A stretch of DNA of 64,000 nucleotides from positions 9,389,001 through 9,453,000 of the forward strand of contig OX485807.1 of the NCBI GenBank assembly GCA_950295325.1, read 5' to 3'. Source of the DNA: Polytrichum commune. Taxonomy: Eukaryota > Streptophyta > Polytrichopsida > Polytrichales > Polytrichaceae. The notes beneath the pieces are model-generated. The model was not told the DNA's origin, ran no database searches, and saw only the letters and a program-made list of their open reading frames with translations. Of the stretch, positions 61,190-64,000 are shown one piece after another; position 1 is the stretch's first letter, and each line of letters opens with the position of its first letter. The translations under genes and the position numbers were made by a program.

Positions 61190-61560
61190 TTAGTGTATAC
61201 CTAAAACAGACAGAGAAAGCTCTGAGCGCAGTTTCTCTTTATTACGATTTCCAAGTTCACGATTACCAAGTCTTCATATGCGACGTCAAAAGGAGACCAA
61301 CGCCTCAAAGAGCGCATCGTTTGGACACTGTACACAAAAGTTATGAGAGTTTGAAGTTTCATTTGTTGGCAACCTAAAACCAACACGAATACTAGATGTT
61401 CACGTGGTGTACATCTTTGATAGTCACTATGTCCCTACCGTGCAAGATTTTCTAGGTGAGCTTGGATTTGGGTCAAGGGATGGTTTTGGGTATACTTACC
61501 TTCCAAAATAGAGTTGTTTGTAACGTAAAGCAGATGACACCATGGGTTTGGTCCCAAACC
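61190..61560 (-). repeat. Segment duplicated at 48200-48640
   Basis: Partner of the 48.2 kb segment. On the - strand one frame (61386-61201) reads MRSLRRWSPFDVAYEDL before a GTATAC donor-like site, and another stretch ends TLFWK before GTAAGTATACC. The paired donor-like sites in both copies suggest a duplicated exon-intron unit, but no protein family is recognised. Confidence 0.45.
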
Positions 61561-64000
61561 TTGAGTTTATGACAAAGCCACCCAAGTTTTCTAAATGCTT
61601 AAACTACCATACATCAAGAGCGGTGTCTGACTATTAGAATTAGTTTTCTAGCTTGTCCAACGAGGATGGGGAGGGCCGAGCTACCCTTCCATAGGATGAT
61701 ATGGGATTCATGACAACCACGTGCATGCCCTATTTTAGATCCTACACTTCTCTTAAAGTTTGAGAAGTACATGAGACCTCTTGTTCAAAATGGAATTTGT
61801 CCTTGGAAAGATAAGCCGGCCAGATTTACCTAAGGTGAGGCGAGTAGGTCCCAAGTGTTTCACCCAAGTTTCAAAATAAGCTTTGAAACACAACGAGCTA
61901 ACGAGCTCTTAATAGAAAGTTTTCATTAAGGAGGATCAAACCCAAAGCTCCTTTTTGCACTTGTCACAAGCAAAAGAAAGGCATATAAAGTTTGAAAATA
62001 ATCTTGCCCGTTGAAAGAAAAGCAAAAATGAAAGATGCTTGTCACATGGATAAGCCAAAAAAATAATGAATAAATAAATAAAACAATCCATCAAAAGAAA
62101 GAATCCAAAATGTCCAACTTGAAGGAAGCTCGCAAGTGGCTCTTGATAGCATTTAGTTTTGAAAATCCCCTTTAGCAATTTCCAATGCTCGAGGGAATGA
62201 CAAGTACTTTTTTGCCAAAGTTTCATGAGATGTAGTCAATTGGTATATGACTTGTTAATGCCCCCACAAAATTGCCATGCCTCATACAATGATTTGCTTT
62301 CACATTCATGTCTCAAAGTTTCTAGAAACTCAAGCAACTTGTGATGAAAAACTCTCTATGTTGTTTCATTAAGGGCCAAATTCATTTTGTCAAGTTAAGA
62401 AGTGCTAAATTGAGTTTGACCCCCAATGAAATAATACAAAATGTTATTTTGTTCAAACCTCTCTGCACGGACTCCAAGCATGCACCCAAATTTGGTACGC
62501 AAATCAACCAATTGCTAACCCAAACTCCAGTTGACTTTAAGGACAATTCTAATGCCTAGGAATTGTGGCACTCTATCATCATCAATGCCTTAAAAAATGT
62601 GGCAAGCCATTGCTATTGCAACTACAAAACTTGGTTCATATGACCCCAACAAAAATGAATTATAAGGTTGATCGGGTGCCAAAATTGCAGAGAGATAGCT
62701 TAGATTTCAAAACTAGAGAGTTTCATTGAGCTTGTAGTAACATTATGATACTCCAATGACCTCTCTTAGGGTTGGGGTTCATGGCATCTACATAAACTCA
62801 TTCATCGTGAATGAAGGGCTTCTAGTAAAACAAAACCCCTACAAGGTTGAGGGCCGATTCATTTCAATTGAAGTTCGCTAGATTAATTCGGGGTCTCAAA
62901 TGCCATTTCCAAAGTCAAATTATCTTAAACTAGTTATTTTTGGACTATAAAATAGTTTGTTGCATTTTCACCTTGCTAATGGATGAGTTTATGTAGACAC
63001 CATGAATCCCTAGCCCCTATCTTAGGACATATACTACATATATTGTATCCGTAGCTCATTCCATTTGTTTTGGTGCAAACATATCATACTTTAGAACTAG
63101 GCACTACATTAAGTACTCATGTTAGTGTGGGTGGAAAAAAATTAACATAGGCCACATGAGTTGTCTAGTCGGAGTGGAAATAACAAGGGTCCAAGGCCCT
63201 AGGTAGCATAAACTTAGAAAAAATATTTAACATGGTCCACACTAATTTTAAACTTGGCATGGATGGAAATGAATGTGACATTAGAGAATCATTGTGGCCC
63301 ACACTAAGAGGACTACTTCATGTAGCACCCAAAAGCACAACAACAATTCGAATCATGTTGCAGTAGCTTAACTACTTCAATCAATAGGTAAGAGTGATAA
63401 TCTCCCACAACCAAATCCTATGCCAAACAACTTAACAAAAGAAAACAAGATGACAACTTTCAGTTACATTCATGTCGCGGATGTCGTGCACTAAACCTCT
63501 GATTTAGTGTGGTGTTAGAATTGATGTACCAAGTTACAAATTAAAGTGGTTTTCGTGATTTGTCATGTAGCATCCAGTGACATGCGACTCCCTCTCTAGT
63601 TGCAGCCCAATGATTGCAAGACAGTCAATGTGGTCGATGATGATGAACAACATAGGTCACAACGAATCAAAAATTTAGTCTAGTTCACGCACCTACTATG
63701 CATTTTGGGAGGGGCGATCGACAAGGGAACATAAGCATTGACGCAATTCACTTGCAACCACATGAGCTCAATAACAACATGTTCAACATACAATTCACAG
63801 ACTATTTCATGTGTATGGGTACAACGGGTCAAAATACGACATACTCAAACTATTAAAAAGCAACAAAAAAATATTTACTTAGTAGAATGAAATCGCTAAG
63901 TTATAACATCCCATAAACATTAAACTGCTAACCTACATTAATTATCATATTCATTGTAGTTCTACTCAACTTATATGGTTACATGAATTAAGTAGATTCT
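61561..64000. other. Intergenic, no gene recognised
   Basis: AT-rich DNA. The stretch 63520-63700 resembles the satellite-like unit at 32113-32400 (GTGGTTTTCGTGATTTGTCATGT-type block, then CAATGATTGCAAGA). No supported coding region. Confidence 0.4.

Noticed and set aside
60858-61204. + strand open frames overlapping the coiled-coil frame
   Set aside because: Antisense shadows of a GC-rich reading frame; the - strand has the helical, charged composition of a real protein.

Overview
The window looks like nuclear DNA of a green plant. It carries a complete plastid-type chaperonin-60 beta gene with a transit peptide, two further genes with short GT-AG introns, and the remains of a plant-type aspartic protease gene. 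The low gene density, the many inverted-repeat elements and a LINE with an algal-type domain set make a non-flowering plant (bryophyte, lycophyte or fern-like) plausible. The species cannot be named from the sequence.

Layout: 1-6.1 kb is a long, fairly young but broken LINE on the + strand, followed by a tRNA-like SINE candidate. From 6.4 to 9.8 kb there is no gene, but there is a MITE and a palindrome-rich tandem array invaded by a second MITE. From 10.8 to 17.1 kb lies an 11-exon gene for a protein with a C2-like N-terminal domain and a predicted C-terminal membrane segment. From 17.1 to 24.3 kb is intergenic DNA with three MITE clusters, one of which is an element inserted into another copy of itself. 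CPN60B occupies 24.66-28.67 kb in 9 exons. From 28.7 to 37.2 kb there are MITEs, a satellite-like repeat array and two 5'-truncated copies of the LINE on the - strand. A 6-exon HAD-family phosphatase gene occupies 37.39-41.25 kb. From 45.3 to 51.2 kb there is a decayed aspartic protease gene on the - strand. The rest, to 64 kb, is mostly AT-rich intergenic DNA with foldback elements. It also holds a GC-rich coiled-coil reading frame at 60.7-61.2 kb and a duplicated segment shared between 48.2 and 61.2 kb.

The most interesting system is the LINE. In order it shows an AP-type endonuclease (GDFN and SDHSPV motifs), a reverse transcriptase (YADD), an uncharacterised module that recalls DNA adenine methyltransferase-like folds, RNase H, a CCHC zinc motif, a CxC-x5-CxC motif, and a C-terminal domain of the restriction-like-endonuclease type used by R2-like elements. 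Two endonucleases in one element is the hallmark of the Dualen/RandI group described from Chlamydomonas. The two truncated copies in this window keep the C-terminal domain, and one of them keeps the methyltransferase-like module, so these are native parts of the family.

The three apparently intact host genes are ordinary single-copy-looking genes with no sign of a shared pathway. Two of them (the C2-like gene and the HAD gene) carry unrelated tandem arrays of about 200 bp in their first introns.
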